A stretch of DNA of 64,000 bases from Gaiellasilicea sp037720595 (GTDB taxonomy: Bacteria > Actinomycetota > Thermoleophilia > Gaiellales > Gaiellaceae). The translations under genes and the position numbers were made by a program. Below the pieces are notes generated by a model. The model did no database searches. It saw nothing but the letters and a program-made list of their open reading frames with translations, and was not told the DNA's origin. The stretch spans positions 1 through 64,000 of the forward strand of contig JBBJLW010000012.1 of the NCBI GenBank assembly GCA_037720595.1, written 5' to 3'. Positions 24,414 to 32,269 of the stretch are shown piece after piece; the stretch's first letter is position 1, and each line of letters opens with the position of its first letter.

Positions 24414-24454
24414 CGCAACCACCTTAGGATGTGCGCGCCCGCTCGGCACTCCCT

Positions 24455-24488
24455 ACTCAGGGGACATTCCCGGACGCTGGCCCACGTG
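24455..24488 (+). repeat. array repeat R26
   Basis: ACTCAGGGGACATTCCC then GGACGCTGGCCCACGTG. Confidence 0.92.
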
Positions 24489-24571
24489 AGGGCGATCGTC
24501 CCCGCGCGAGGCTGGACCCGTCCTGAGGGGGTGACCACCGCAATTGGGCTTGGGCGAAAGCCGCGACGGCC

Positions 24572-25099
24572 CTACGGGCAGCGGCGGCCGATGCCGAAGC
24601 GGACGGTCGCAGTGCGGTCGCCGACGCGAAACGTCAGGGGCACGCAGGCTGAGCGCGAGCGGAGGAAGAAACCGCCTGCGTACGCGTTCCCGACGTTCTT
24701 GCCGAACCTGCAGCCTGCGAAGCGGATCGTCTGGAAGACGCCGTGACCGCCGTTCCCCCATGAGATCGCAACTCGGTCGCGCCAGCGCGCTGGCACTGTC
24801 ACCGTGACGGGTCGCCCGTCGGAGCGCACGACCATGCCCCACTTGCTGAAGTACCGCCAAGAGGGTTGGCCACTCGGACTGATCTGCTGCAGGAAGGCGG
24901 GCGGCACCGAGATCGCGTCGAGCACCAGGCGATTCCGATACTGCGGCTGCGCGTTGCCCCAATGCGGGAACCGCGGCAGGTCGATGATCTCGTCGCACGG
25001 CACCGTCCGGCTGCGAGTCGAGTCAGACTCCCGAGCGCCGGACACGGAGGCGGTGGCCAGTCCGGCGGCGAGCAGCAGGAGAAAGACGCGAACCGCCAT
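24572..25099 (-). CDS. secreted protein, unknown function
   Basis: A 175-aa protein with signal peptide MAVRVFLLLLAAGLATASVS. The exported domain includes FPHWGNAQPQYRNRLVLDAI, ISWGNGGHGVFQTIRFAGC and CVPLTFRVGDRTATVRFGIG, a beta-rich fold with conserved Cys residues, similar in style to secreted hypothetical proteins of Thermoleophilia. Function unknown. Confidence 0.72.
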   Translation of the reverse strand: MAVRVFLLLLAAGLATASVSGARESDSTRSRTVPCDEIIDLPRFPHWGNAQPQYRNRLVLDAISVPPAFLQQISPSGQPSWRYFSKWGMVVRSDGRPVTVTVPARWRDRVAISWGNGGHGVFQTIRFAGCRFGKNVGNAYAGGFFLRSRSACVPLTFRVGDRTATVRFGIGRRCP

Positions 25100-25193
25100 C
25101 GCGATCGTTATACACCGCAACGCGCGGACCGGTTCCTACTCGCTCTGGGTGGAGGCCGCGCGGACGGAGGCAGGCGGTGACGGCCCCGTAGCT

Positions 25194-25230
25194 GCTCAGG
25201 GGACCATTCCCAAACGCTGGCCCAGGCGGC
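25194..25230 (+). repeat. array repeat R27
   Basis: GCTCAGGGGACCATTCCCAA then ACGCTGGCCCAGGCGGC; one extra base in the left loop. Confidence 0.9.
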
Positions 25231-25240
25231 GATGTTCTCC

Positions 25241-25496
25241 TTACTCGTAGACGAGGCTCGCCGCGAAGAGCATCGCGATGAGCCGCCAGCTCGGAGATGC
25301 AAGGTGGCTTCTCCCCACGGTTGAGGAAGAACCCGTCCATATCGGCAGCCCATCCAGAGGCCCCGTCGAGTAGATCAGAGGTGGAGGCGTTCTCTGCCTT
25401 CACGCAACCAGCACGAACCTCGGTTGACAGGTCGGCAAGGAACCGGACAAGGTCATCGCGTGACTCGACTTCTTGCGCTCGCGCCAGAGCGTCCAC
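25241..25496 (-). pseudogene. small acidic protein (DUF7660-like) with a frameshift
   Basis: The frame from 25496 gives MDALARAQEVESRDDLVRFL, then ADMDGFFLNRGEKPP; the expected ending SWRLIAMLFAASLVYE, stopping at 25241, is in another frame, so one indel near 25310 separates the halves. Joined, the protein is about 85 aa and resembles small hypothetical proteins of the DUF7660 type, which end in WxxxAxxLxAAxxYE. It could be a real loss or an assembly indel. The stop lies 11 bp from R27. Confidence 0.65.
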
Positions 25497-25515
25497 AGGC
25501 AGACGATAACGATTC

Positions 25516-25548
25516 GGTCAGGGCACATTCGCGGACGCCCAGGCGACT
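25516..25548 (+). repeat. array repeat R28 (4-bp deletion)
   Basis: GGTCAGGGCACATTCGC then GGACGCCCAGGCGAC; lacks the CTGG of the right half. Confidence 0.85.
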
Positions 25549-25575
25549 AGGAGCTTCGTCAACCAGCCGCCCTAC

Positions 25576-25785
25576 TCAGAGATAGTCCCACCAGCTACGA
25601 CTACGGCGCGGAGCATCGCGCACACTCCACATTCCCGCCACCACGAAGGTGAGGACTAGAACGAATAGCACAACCAGGGCAAAGTAACTATCGCCGAAAA
25701 GAGCTTCGAGCAGAATCGGCACGCCGCCAATCAATAGGAGATTTGCGAGAAGCGCAATCGCGACACCTAAGCTCAGTCGCTTCAT
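25576..25785 (-). CDS. small two-helix membrane protein
   Basis: A 69-aa protein with two hydrophobic segments (LGVAIALLANLLLIGGVPIL and ALVVLFVLVLTFVVAGMW) and a basic C-terminal tail RDAPRRSRSWWDYL. It has a good start (MKRLSLG) and lies alone between R28 and R29. Function unknown; too short for family assignment. Confidence 0.65.
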   Translation of the reverse strand: MKRLSLGVAIALLANLLLIGGVPILLEALFGDSYFALVVLFVLVLTFVVAGMWSVRDAPRRSRSWWDYL

Positions 25786-25867
25786 CGGGCTGGACGGCTC
25801 ATTAGTTGAACATGCACTCGAAGAACTCCGTTTTCAACATTGCCAGGGAGTCTATGGCGCAGTCGCG

Positions 25868-25887
25868 CTCAGGGGACATTCCCGGAC
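25868..25887 (+). repeat. array repeat R29, left half
   Basis: GCTCAGGGGACATTCCCGGA then C, interrupted by IS110-B; the right half resumes at 27128. Confidence 0.94.
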
Positions 25888-25929
25888 TCAATGTCATCGT
25901 CTTGCTGTGGTGGCGTCTGACGGTGGAGA

Positions 25930-26090
25930 CTCGGGTGGGCGGCGGCTGACTCTATTCCCGGATGTCGCCCCCGGAGGGTTGACTTGCCAGCGTTGTGTCG
26001 CCGCCGCCTTCCCGAGACCGTCGAGTGTGACCTGATAGGAGCGTGGCTTCGCCCCGATTGAGGCCTGTCCGCTCGTCGGTCGCCCCCGCG
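25930..26090 (+). ncRNA. predicted IS110 bridge RNA (copy B)
   Basis: Same two-loop structure as in IS110-A: stem GGCGGCGGC (25938-25946) with GCCGCCGCC (26000-26008), target guides ATTCCCGGA (25954-25962) and GCCAGCGT (25986-25993), donor guides ATAGGAGC (26035-26042) and ATTGAG (26057-26062). In this copy all four guides match perfectly: the target halves ATTCCCGGA and ACGCTGGC, the right end ATAGGAGC and the left end CTCAAT. Ends are estimated. Confidence 0.87.
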
Positions 26091-26108
26091 TTGAAGGAGG
26101 CGATCTGA

Positions 26109-27122
26109 ATGATCGTTGTTGGAGTGGATGTGCACAAGCAGTCGCTGACCGCGGTCGCCGTGGACGAGGCTGGCCGTGCGCTGGCGGAGTTAACGGCGGG
26201 CTCGGGTGGCGAGCTGCTCAGCTGGGCCGCCTCGCTCGGGTCGGAACGACTGTGGGCGCTCGAGGACTGTCGCCAGCTGACCCGTGCGCTCGAGCGGATA
26301 CTGGTCGCTGCGGGTGAGCGGTTGGTGCGGGTGCCGCCGAAGCTGATGGCGCCGGAGCGGCGGGCCGGACGGATGCGCGGGAAGTCCGACCCGATCGATG
26401 CTCTCGCCGTCGCCAGGGCGGCGTTGCGGGAGCCGCGGCTCGACTTTCCGCGTCCTGGCGAGGATCGGCTGCGTGAGCTGAAGCTGCTCGTCGACCATCG
26501 CGACGACCTCGTCGATGAGCGCCGGCGCGCCCAGCAACGGCTGCGCTGGCACCTGCACGACCTCGACCCGCAGCTTGCGGTCCCGCCGGGTGCGCTCGAC
26601 CGGCCGATCTGGCTCGACCGCATCGGCCGTCGGCTCGCACGGCAGGAGCAGACGGTGCAGGTGCGGATCTGCCGGGAGCTCGTCGGCCGCTGCCGCAGCC
26701 TCACCCGCACCATCCTCGCCCTCGACCGCGAACTCGGCGCGCAGACAAGCGAAACGGCGCCAAGCCTGCTCGCCCTGCCCGGCTGCGGCGCCTTGAGCGC
26801 CGCGAAGCTGCTCGGCGAGATCGGCCCGATCGAACGCTTCGACACCGACGCCCAGCTCGCCCGTCATGCCGGCGTTGCTCCGCTCGAAGCGAGCTCAGGC
26901 AAGCACCAGCGCCACCGGCTCGACCGCGGCGGCAACCGCCAGCTCAACTGCGCTCTTCATCGAATCGCGATCACCCAGGCGCGTGTGCATCCGCCCGCGC
27001 GCGCCTACCTGGAGCGCAAACAGGCTGAGGGAAAGAGCCGTCGCGAAGCCATCCGCTGCCTCAAACGACAACTCGCCCGCACCGTCTTCAACACCCTCAA
27101 AGCGATCCCCGCCTTGACATAG
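26109..27122 (+). CDS. IS110-family transposase
   Basis: A 337-aa enzyme, about 95 percent identical to the IS110-A protein and identical over most of the C-terminal two thirds. It has the canonical VGVDVHKQSL (Asp7), Glu52, Asp94/Asp97 and the EASSGKHQR serine motif. Differences from copy A include DSLESERL versus ASLGSERL and the last ten residues (FNTLKAIPALT). It appears fully functional and is the better candidate for the active copy. Confidence 0.95.
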   Translation: MIVVGVDVHKQSLTAVAVDEAGRALAELTAGSGGELLSWAASLGSERLWALEDCRQLTRALERILVAAGERLVRVPPKLMAPERRAGRMRGKSDPIDALAVARAALREPRLDFPRPGEDRLRELKLLVDHRDDLVDERRRAQQRLRWHLHDLDPQLAVPPGALDRPIWLDRIGRRLARQEQTVQVRICRELVGRCRSLTRTILALDRELGAQTSETAPSLLALPGCGALSAAKLLGEIGPIERFDTDAQLARHAGVAPLEASSGKHQRHRLDRGGNRQLNCALHRIAITQARVHPPARAYLERKQAEGKSRREAIRCLKRQLARTVFNTLKAIPALT

Positions 27123-27127
27123 GAGCA

Positions 27128-27144
27128 ACGCTGGCCCAGGCGAC
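27128..27144 (+). repeat. array repeat R29, right half
   Basis: ACGCTGGCCCAGGCGAC follows the IS110-B right end. Confidence 0.93.
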
Positions 27145-27178
27145 CGCCGATGGTCCGAACCGACTAGCTTTCGCTGCG

Positions 27179-27436
27179 ATGACACGGCAAGACCTCATTG
27201 CGCTCGTACGGCGGATCAGAGCGATTGATGCCGGTGAGTCCGACGAGGATCGAGATCACTTGATGGACGTGTTCACGGACAATGTGCCGCACCCGTCCGC
27301 GTACCACCTCCTCCTCACCCCCGAGCTAGTCACGTTCGATGACCGGCGAGTGACAGACGAAGAGGTGGTAGACATCGCCTTGAGCTACGAGCCGATTGCG
27401 CTCGGGCCAGGCAATGCGGACGTGCAAGACCACTGA
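27179..27436 (+). CDS. bacteriocin-immunity-like small protein
   Basis: An 85-aa acidic protein: MTRQDLIALVRRIRAIDAGE, then VFTDNVPHPSAYHLLL and EEVVDIALSYEPIALGPGN. The order of a helical N-terminus, an N-V-P-H-P segment and a terminal E-I/V-V-D-I-A-L-S-Y motif is that of the small immunity family related to colicin/pyocin immunity proteins, which bind and neutralise a cognate toxin. No toxin gene is adjacent. The stop lies 43 bp before R30. Confidence 0.75.
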   Translation: MTRQDLIALVRRIRAIDAGESDEDRDHLMDVFTDNVPHPSAYHLLLTPELVTFDDRRVTDEEVVDIALSYEPIALGPGNADVQDH

Positions 27437-27479
27437 CACGGCGATGTCGCTGCTCGTCTCTCCGCACCGCGTGGCGACC

Positions 27480-27515
27480 GCGTCGGTGACATTCCCGGAC
27501 GCTGGCCCAGGCGAC
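27480..27515 (+). repeat. array repeat R30 (last copy)
   Basis: GCGTCGGTGACATTCCC then GGACGCTGGCCCAGGCGACG. No further copy is seen to the right in this window. The 230 bp that follow show no clear gene. Confidence 0.9.
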
Positions 27516-27745
27516 GACGCCCACCTAGTGGTTCCGGCCCTACCTTCGAGGGAATACGAGCTGGGTGAACGCGCTTACTACAGCCACAGCGCTCGATACT
27601 CGATATCGCTTTCTCCGTGATATGACGGGCCGAGGGCGAGTCTTTGCCAGGACGGGGCGCGGCGGGTACGGGCGGCGGTGACGTATGACCTTTTTTGAGG
27701 ATCATCACGCGCGCTCCGCTCGCACCAATTCAGGCGGGACACCGC

Positions 27746-28198
27746 ATGCTCGGGCTGATCGAGAGATTGCTGCCCGACGTTTACCCGGCAAGGTGGGGAA
27801 ACTTCGAGCCCATCCGGACTGTTGCAGATGCTACGCGGCTTAGCGACGTTTGGCGTGATCCGTTCTTCTGGTTCAGTGAGCGACGACAAGCGTATGGGAA
27901 CGTCTTCTTTCGCAATGAAGTTGACAGCAATATCTTCTCATCCATTGGCGTAGAAGCCTCTTCCAAGCGCATTGACGGGGCAGGTGCTGTAGCTCTGCTG
28001 AAGGCTCTATCAGCCGAGTTTGAGGCCGATTTCGGACTCCTGCATGTCTTGGGTCCCCGTGAGCTGGAGAAACCGACGCCCTACGGCACAGGTTTGGGGG
28101 GTCCCAAACGAACCGAGCCGGTACTGATGGTTACGCATCACATTCTTAAGCAGTACATACCGAATCTCTACTGGGCGACCGTGTTCGGAGAGCCATGA
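27746..28198 (+). pseudogene. immunity-type (Imm52-like) gene truncated by IS3
   Basis: From MLGLIERLLPDVYPARWGNF the frame encodes about 150 residues including DPFFWFSERRQAYGNVFFRN and HHILKQYIPNLYWATVFGEP. The last segment resembles the P-x-L-Y-W-A-x-V-F-G-x-P-Y block of Imm52-like immunity proteins, which normally continue further. The frame ends at a TGA that belongs to the inverted repeat of the IS3 element, so the insertion supplied the stop codon. I could not find a matching remainder beyond 29502. The upstream TTG at 27695 is an alternative start. Confidence 0.7.
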
Positions 28199-28211
28199 AC
28201 CGCTCCGGGTT

Positions 28212-29132
28212 TCATGCAGGCTGTTTGGTTTGAGTCTCGGCCTGCTGGCCTGAGCTTGTTTGCTGACGGTAGTGGATTGCTTCGAACTCGGCCGGTGGGA
28301 TTTGGCCGTGTGCTTCGAAGAGGCGGCTGTGGTTGAACCAGTCGACCCATTCGAGGGTCGCGTACTCGAGGTCGTCGAGCCCTCGCCAGGGGCCGCGGTT
28401 GCGGACGAGCTCGGTCTTGTAGAGCCCGATGATCGTCTCCGCGAGAGCGTTGTCGTACGAGTCTCCTCTCGATCCGACCGAGTTGACGGCACCGGTCTCG
28501 GCGAGGCGTTCGGTGTAGCGAATTGCGAGATATTGAACGCCGCGGTCGGAGTGATGCACGAGCTCGTCAAGGCGATGGCCGCGCTCCGAGCGAGCCCAGA
28601 TCGCCTGCTCGAGGGCGTCCAGCGCAAGATCAGAACGCAGCGACCTGGACGCTTGCCAGCCGACGATCGTGCGGGAGTAGACGTCGGTGATGAACGCGAC
28701 GTAGACGAACCCGGACCAGGTGCGAACGTAGGTCAGGTCGGCGACCCACAACCGGTTCGGTGCCGCAGCGCGGAAGCGGCGATCGACGAGATCACGCGGC
28801 CGGTCGGCCTCATCCCCAGGAACTGTCGTGAATTTGGGCTTGCCCCTGACAACGCCGCTGAGCCCGAGCTCACGCATCAAGCGAGCGACGGTGCAGCGAG
28901 CGACTCGGACGCCTTCACGGTTCAGCTGCGCCCAGACCTTGTCGACGCCGTACACACCGAAGTTGTCCCGGTGGACGCGAGCCAGCTCCGGCTTCAGCTC
29001 TGCATCGCGCAGAACCCGTGCACAGGGCGGCCGTGACTTTGCGGCGTAGTAGGTACGTGGGGCGAACTGCAACACGCTGCAGATCGGCTCGACCCCGAAG
29101 TGGTGCCGGTGCTTGTCGATGTAGGCGATCAC
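28212..29132 (-). CDS. IS3 transposase OrfB
   Basis: A 306-aa protein with an HTH_21-like N-terminus (GVYGVDKVWAQLNREGVRVA) and rve integrase core: first Asp in WVADLTYVRT, second in VHHSDRGVQYLA, Glu in NALAETIIGLYKTE. All DDE residues are intact. It overlaps orfA by 4 bp; in this family a -1 frameshift in the overlap produces the active OrfAB fusion. Confidence 0.95.
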   Translation of the reverse strand: MIAYIDKHRHHFGVEPICSVLQFAPRTYYAAKSRPPCARVLRDAELKPELARVHRDNFGVYGVDKVWAQLNREGVRVARCTVARLMRELGLSGVVRGKPKFTTVPGDEADRPRDLVDRRFRAAAPNRLWVADLTYVRTWSGFVYVAFITDVYSRTIVGWQASRSLRSDLALDALEQAIWARSERGHRLDELVHHSDRGVQYLAIRYTERLAETGAVNSVGSRGDSYDNALAETIIGLYKTELVRNRGPWRGLDDLEYATLEWVDWFNHSRLFEAHGQIPPAEFEAIHYRQQTSSGQQAETQTKQPA

Positions 29133-29452
29133 CTCCGCGTTCGACCGTCGAGCTCGGTCGCGAAGAAAAGCGACGCCGACTTCAAGATCTCGTTCGCCCG
29201 TCGCAGCTCGCGATTCTCACGCTCGAGCTCCTTCAGCCGCGTCCGCTCATCCGTCGTGACGCCGGCCCGGCGGCCCTGATCGACCTCGATCCGACGAACC
29301 CAGCTCCGCAACGTCTCCGGCGTACAGCCGACCTTTCCCGCGATCGACACGATCGCTGACCACTCCGACCCGTGCTCGTGCTGATGCTCGAACACCATCC
29401 GCACCGCACGCTCACGAACGTCCGGCGAGTACCTCCTCGATGTGTTTGACAT
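29129..29452 (-). CDS. IS3 transposase OrfA
   Basis: A 107-aa HTH protein (RYSPDVRERAVRMVFEHQHE, then VGCTPETLRSWVRR) followed by a leucine-zipper-like segment (LKELERENRELRRANEILKS) that mediates multimerisation. It binds the terminal inverted repeats and supplies the N-terminal half of OrfAB. It overlaps orfB by 4 bp. Confidence 0.93.
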   Translation of the reverse strand: MSNTSRRYSPDVRERAVRMVFEHQHEHGSEWSAIVSIAGKVGCTPETLRSWVRRIEVDQGRRAGVTTDERTRLKELERENRELRRANEILKSASLFFATELDGRTRR

Positions 29453-29623
29453 GGCCCCATCCTCTCAAGGGTCGGAGCCCGCAACTTTCCCGGAGCGGTT
29501 CACTTTGCCCTCTCTCATCCGCTCTGCGACGACCGTATGCGCAAGTCTCGCGTGGTGCGTACGGCGATGGAGGCAACGCTCTCTCGCGTTACTGGTTCGC
29601 CCTGCGAGCGTCCCGTTTTGCGA

Positions 29624-29926
29624 TCAGAACGGGATGTCGTCAAGGGCGGCTTCCCGTTCGGTGGTAAGAAGCCTGTACGACGCGTGATGGCCGATCTCCG
29701 CGTCGCTCGACTCGCGCGACAGCGCAGCTTGACCGATGAGTGCTGCGCCGAATGCCGTCGCGGTGTTGACGGCGATAACGGTGGACAGGCGAGTGCCGTC
29801 GCCGAGCTCGAGGTCGCAGCGGATCTCGTACTGCGCGGCTCCGAAGGCGTCGATGTGGGCGGAAACGAGCGTCGTGTCGGAGATGAGTTCCGGCGGAAGG
29901 TTGGTCGCGATGAGGACCTGAGTCAC
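29624..29926 (-). CDS. small protein with SSB-like acidic C-terminal tip
   Basis: A 100-aa protein beginning MTQVLIATNLPPELISDTTL, with a predicted beta-rich centre (YEIRCDLELGDGTRLSTVIA) and ending AALDDIPF. The terminal D-D-I-P-F is the hallmark of bacterial single-stranded-DNA-binding proteins, the tip that docks helicases, RecO, PriA and others. No OB-fold signature is obvious. It lies 63 bp downstream of the SF1 helicase gene in the same direction and is probably co-transcribed with it. Role inferred only from the tip and the neighbour. Confidence 0.72.
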   Translation of the reverse strand: MTQVLIATNLPPELISDTTLVSAHIDAFGAAQYEIRCDLELGDGTRLSTVIAVNTATAFGAALIGQAALSRESSDAEIGHHASYRLLTTEREAALDDIPF

Positions 29927-29989
29927 CTGTGTTTCCTTTCTTGAGGTCGTCGTATAGGGCTTTCGCGACTTCGTCGGTGCTGGTGCTGG

Positions 29990-32089
29990 CTAGCGCCAGA
30001 GGTTGGCGAGGTCGACGGTCACCGTCTCCGGTATGCCGCTCTGTGCCCAGTCGTGTTCGCTGCTTGCGGTGTCGATCCGGTCGCAGAGTGCTTCTGCTTG
30101 GTCTGTGAGGAAGCGTGATTGGTTGCCGTAGCCGTGGGTGTCGGTGCGGGCGTGGGGTTGGTGGTAGTAGCGGAGCGGGACGTAGATGGTGAGGCTGTGG
30201 CGGGCGCGGGTGAGGGCGACGTAGAAGAGGCGGCGTTCTTCTTCCAGGCCTTCGGAGGTCGTGAGCGCCATGTCGGAGGGGAAGTTGCCGTCGCTGGCGG
30301 CGATCAGGTGTACGGCGTTCCATTCGAGGCCTTTGGCGGAGTGGACGGTGCTGAGGGTCAGGTAGTCCTCGTCGAGCTGGGGCGGTTTTGCATAGTCGGC
30401 GCTAGAGGAGGGCGGGTCGAGCGCAAGGTCGGAGAGGAAGCCGCTCAGGCTGCTCGCGTGGGCGGCGGCCGCGGTCAACTGGTCGAGATCGCCGACGCGG
30501 GCAGGGCCGTCCGGGTAATGGGCGCGGATCACCGGCACGAGCGCCTTGTGCAGCCGCTCGACGGTGGTGCCGACGGTCTTGTCGCTGGTGCAGGCAGCCA
30601 GGGCAGCGATCAGCGGGGCGGCAGCTTGGCGGGCGGGTTCTTTCAGGAGAGGCAGGACCGTCTCCCACCGCTTCTCGACAGCGGCGATGGTTTCGACGGA
30701 TCCGGGGTCGATCTGGTCGAGGACCCGGCGGGCGGTGACCGGGCCGACGCCCTCGAGCAGTTGCAGGATCCGAAACCAGGCGAGAGTGTCGCCCGGGTTG
30801 TCGGCGAGGCGGAGAGCGCACGTGAAGTCCTTGACGTGGGCCGCGTCCAGGTAGTTGATCCCGCCGTACTTGACGAACGGGATCCGCCGTCGCGTCAGCT
30901 CCAATTCGAGCTGGGCGGAGTGACGGCCGGCCCGCATCAGCACCGCCTGCTCCATGAGGGCGGTGCCTTGTTCGTAGAACTCGAGCACGTCTGCGCAGAC
31001 GTTTTGGGCCTGTTGGGCTTCGTCGCGGCAGTACCGGAGCTTCGGGAGCGTTCCGCCTTCGCGGTCGGCGCGAAGCCGTTTCGGGTAGGCCCGTGTCGCC
31101 CCCGACGCGACGACGTTGGCGAGATCGAGGATCGGCTGCGACGAGCGGTAGTTGCGCTCGAGCGTCACCACGGTCGCGTCCGGGAAGTGATCCTTGAAAT
31201 CGAGGATGTGTTCGGCGCTGGCGGCGCGGAAGCCGTAGATCGCCTGCGCGTCGTCGCCGACCGCCGTCAAGCCCCCATGTTGACGCCGCAGGCCGCGCAC
31301 GATCTCGACCTGGAGCGCGTTCAAGTCCTGGTACTCATCGACCAGGATGTGCTCGAACATCGCCCCTAACTGCGCGCCGACCACCTCATGGCAGGCGAGC
31401 GCGTGCCAGTAGAGCAGCAGGTCGTCGAGATCGAGAACGGCGAGTTCGCGCTTGCGCTCGCCGTAGAGCCGAAACAGGCCGGCCATCTCGTCGCCGTGGG
31501 CCTCACACCACGGGAAGGACTCCGACAGCACCCGGGACAACGACTGCTGCGCGTTGACACAGCGCGAGTAGACATCAAGCAATGTCCCCTTGCGCGGAAA
31601 ACGAGTCTTCTGGCCGGCAAGCCCGCGTTCCTCGCGCAACAGATCAAGCACGTCGGCCGCATCCGAGGTGTCGAGAACCCGAAAGTTCGGAGGCAGCCCA
31701 AGCGTCGCAGCATGAGCCCGGATGACCCGGTGCGCGGTCGAGTGGAACGTCCCGCCGACCACGCTTCCAGCGATGTCCGGGCTGAGAAGGGTTCGAGTGC
31801 GGGCGAGCATCTCCCGTGCCGCACGCCGGGTGAAGGTCAGGAGCAGCACCCGTTCGGGTGCCAGACCCTGCCCGACCAGCCAGGCAGTCCGCGTGCACAA
31901 GGTGGTCGTCTTGCCTGTCCCCGCCCCCGCCAACACCAGCAACGGGCCACCCTCGTGCGTAACGGCAAGACGCTGCTCGTCGTTCAGTGCGTCCAGCACC
32001 GAAGGATCCAGACCGGATACGGCTTGCACGAACACCTGTTCGTATCCTAGCGGTTCTACCCGCTTGAACAACGCGCCGTGCTCGACCAC
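29990..32089 (-). CDS. UvrD/PcrA-like SF1A DNA helicase
   Basis: A 699-aa helicase with all SF1A motifs: Q motif near LNDEQRLAVTHEGGP, motif I AGAGTGKTT (residues 54-62), Ia LTFTRRAAREML, II VDEYQDLN, III GDDAQAIYGFRAA, IV LERNYRS, V STVHSAKGLEW, VI YVALTRARHSL. It would translocate 3' to 5' on ssDNA. The C-terminus diverges from UvrD/PcrA and lacks the usual UvrD tail; it belongs to a group of actinobacterial UvrD-like helicases. It is followed by the DDIPF-tip protein. Confidence 0.95.
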   Translation of the reverse strand: MVEHGALFKRVEPLGYEQVFVQAVSGLDPSVLDALNDEQRLAVTHEGGPLLVLAGAGTGKTTTLCTRTAWLVGQGLAPERVLLLTFTRRAAREMLARTRTLLSPDIAGSVVGGTFHSTAHRVIRAHAATLGLPPNFRVLDTSDAADVLDLLREERGLAGQKTRFPRKGTLLDVYSRCVNAQQSLSRVLSESFPWCEAHGDEMAGLFRLYGERKRELAVLDLDDLLLYWHALACHEVVGAQLGAMFEHILVDEYQDLNALQVEIVRGLRRQHGGLTAVGDDAQAIYGFRAASAEHILDFKDHFPDATVVTLERNYRSSQPILDLANVVASGATRAYPKRLRADREGGTLPKLRYCRDEAQQAQNVCADVLEFYEQGTALMEQAVLMRAGRHSAQLELELTRRRIPFVKYGGINYLDAAHVKDFTCALRLADNPGDTLAWFRILQLLEGVGPVTARRVLDQIDPGSVETIAAVEKRWETVLPLLKEPARQAAAPLIAALAACTSDKTVGTTVERLHKALVPVIRAHYPDGPARVGDLDQLTAAAAHASSLSGFLSDLALDPPSSSADYAKPPQLDEDYLTLSTVHSAKGLEWNAVHLIAASDGNFPSDMALTTSEGLEEERRLFYVALTRARHSLTIYVPLRYYHQPHARTDTHGYGNQSRFLTDQAEALCDRIDTASSEHDWAQSGIPETVTVDLANLWR

Positions 32090-32269
32090 TCCCGCCCAGA
32101 GGTCGTTTCACAGGTGCTCACGCGTGGCACCCGAGCCCTTGATCAGAACGCCCCTCAACATGTCAAGTCCGGCGAGCGAGTGCCAACTCAGTGACACCTG
32201 CGGTGAGTAAGTGTCAGTCTCGGCGAGTCCCTACACGTCGCCTGCCCCGCCGGCCGCCGCCGCCGCCCG

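Larger units (their letters stand above)
25886..27129 (+). mobile_element. IS110-family element B (IS110-B)
   Basis: A second copy of IS110-A, 1.24 kb, with the AC dinucleotide at 25886-25887 and 27128-27129. It interrupts a consensus copy of the array repeat. Divergence from IS110-A is concentrated in the first 60 bp and the 5' third of the transposase gene, while about 600 bp of the 3' part are practically identical, which suggests recent duplication or gene conversion. Confidence 0.93.
28196..29502 (-). mobile_element. IS3-family insertion sequence
   Basis: A 1.3-kb element with terminal inverted repeats TGAACCGCTCCGGG (28196-28209) and its complement CCCGGAGCGGTTCA (29489-29502), and overlapping orfA and orfB on the minus strand. 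No convincing direct target duplication is seen. A deleted copy of the same element lies at 18.98-19.20 kb. Confidence 0.93.

Noticed and set aside
1121..27515. CRISPR array
   Set aside because: Repeat spacing is 0.3-1.5 kb with whole genes between copies, spacers are not uniform, and no cas gene is present.
3885..27515. Canonical integron attC sites
   Set aside because: No conserved GTTRRRY at one end and RYYYAAC at the other, and copies are shorter than typical attC. The cassette layout is kept as an observation, but not the integron label.
3885..27515. Family of minus-strand ORFs sharing a GQRPGMSPE-like peptide
   Set aside because: This peptide is the translation of the repeat itself in one minus frame; the ORFs carrying it are shadows or artificial extensions of real genes.
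30119..31369. 416-aa + strand ORF
   Set aside because: Runs antisense through the UvrD-like helicase, which has every SF1 motif; long shadow frames are common at this GC content.
32100..32230. CIRCE-like operator near the helicase promoter
   Set aside because: Only one half-site resembling TTGGCACTC is present; the matching inverted half is missing.
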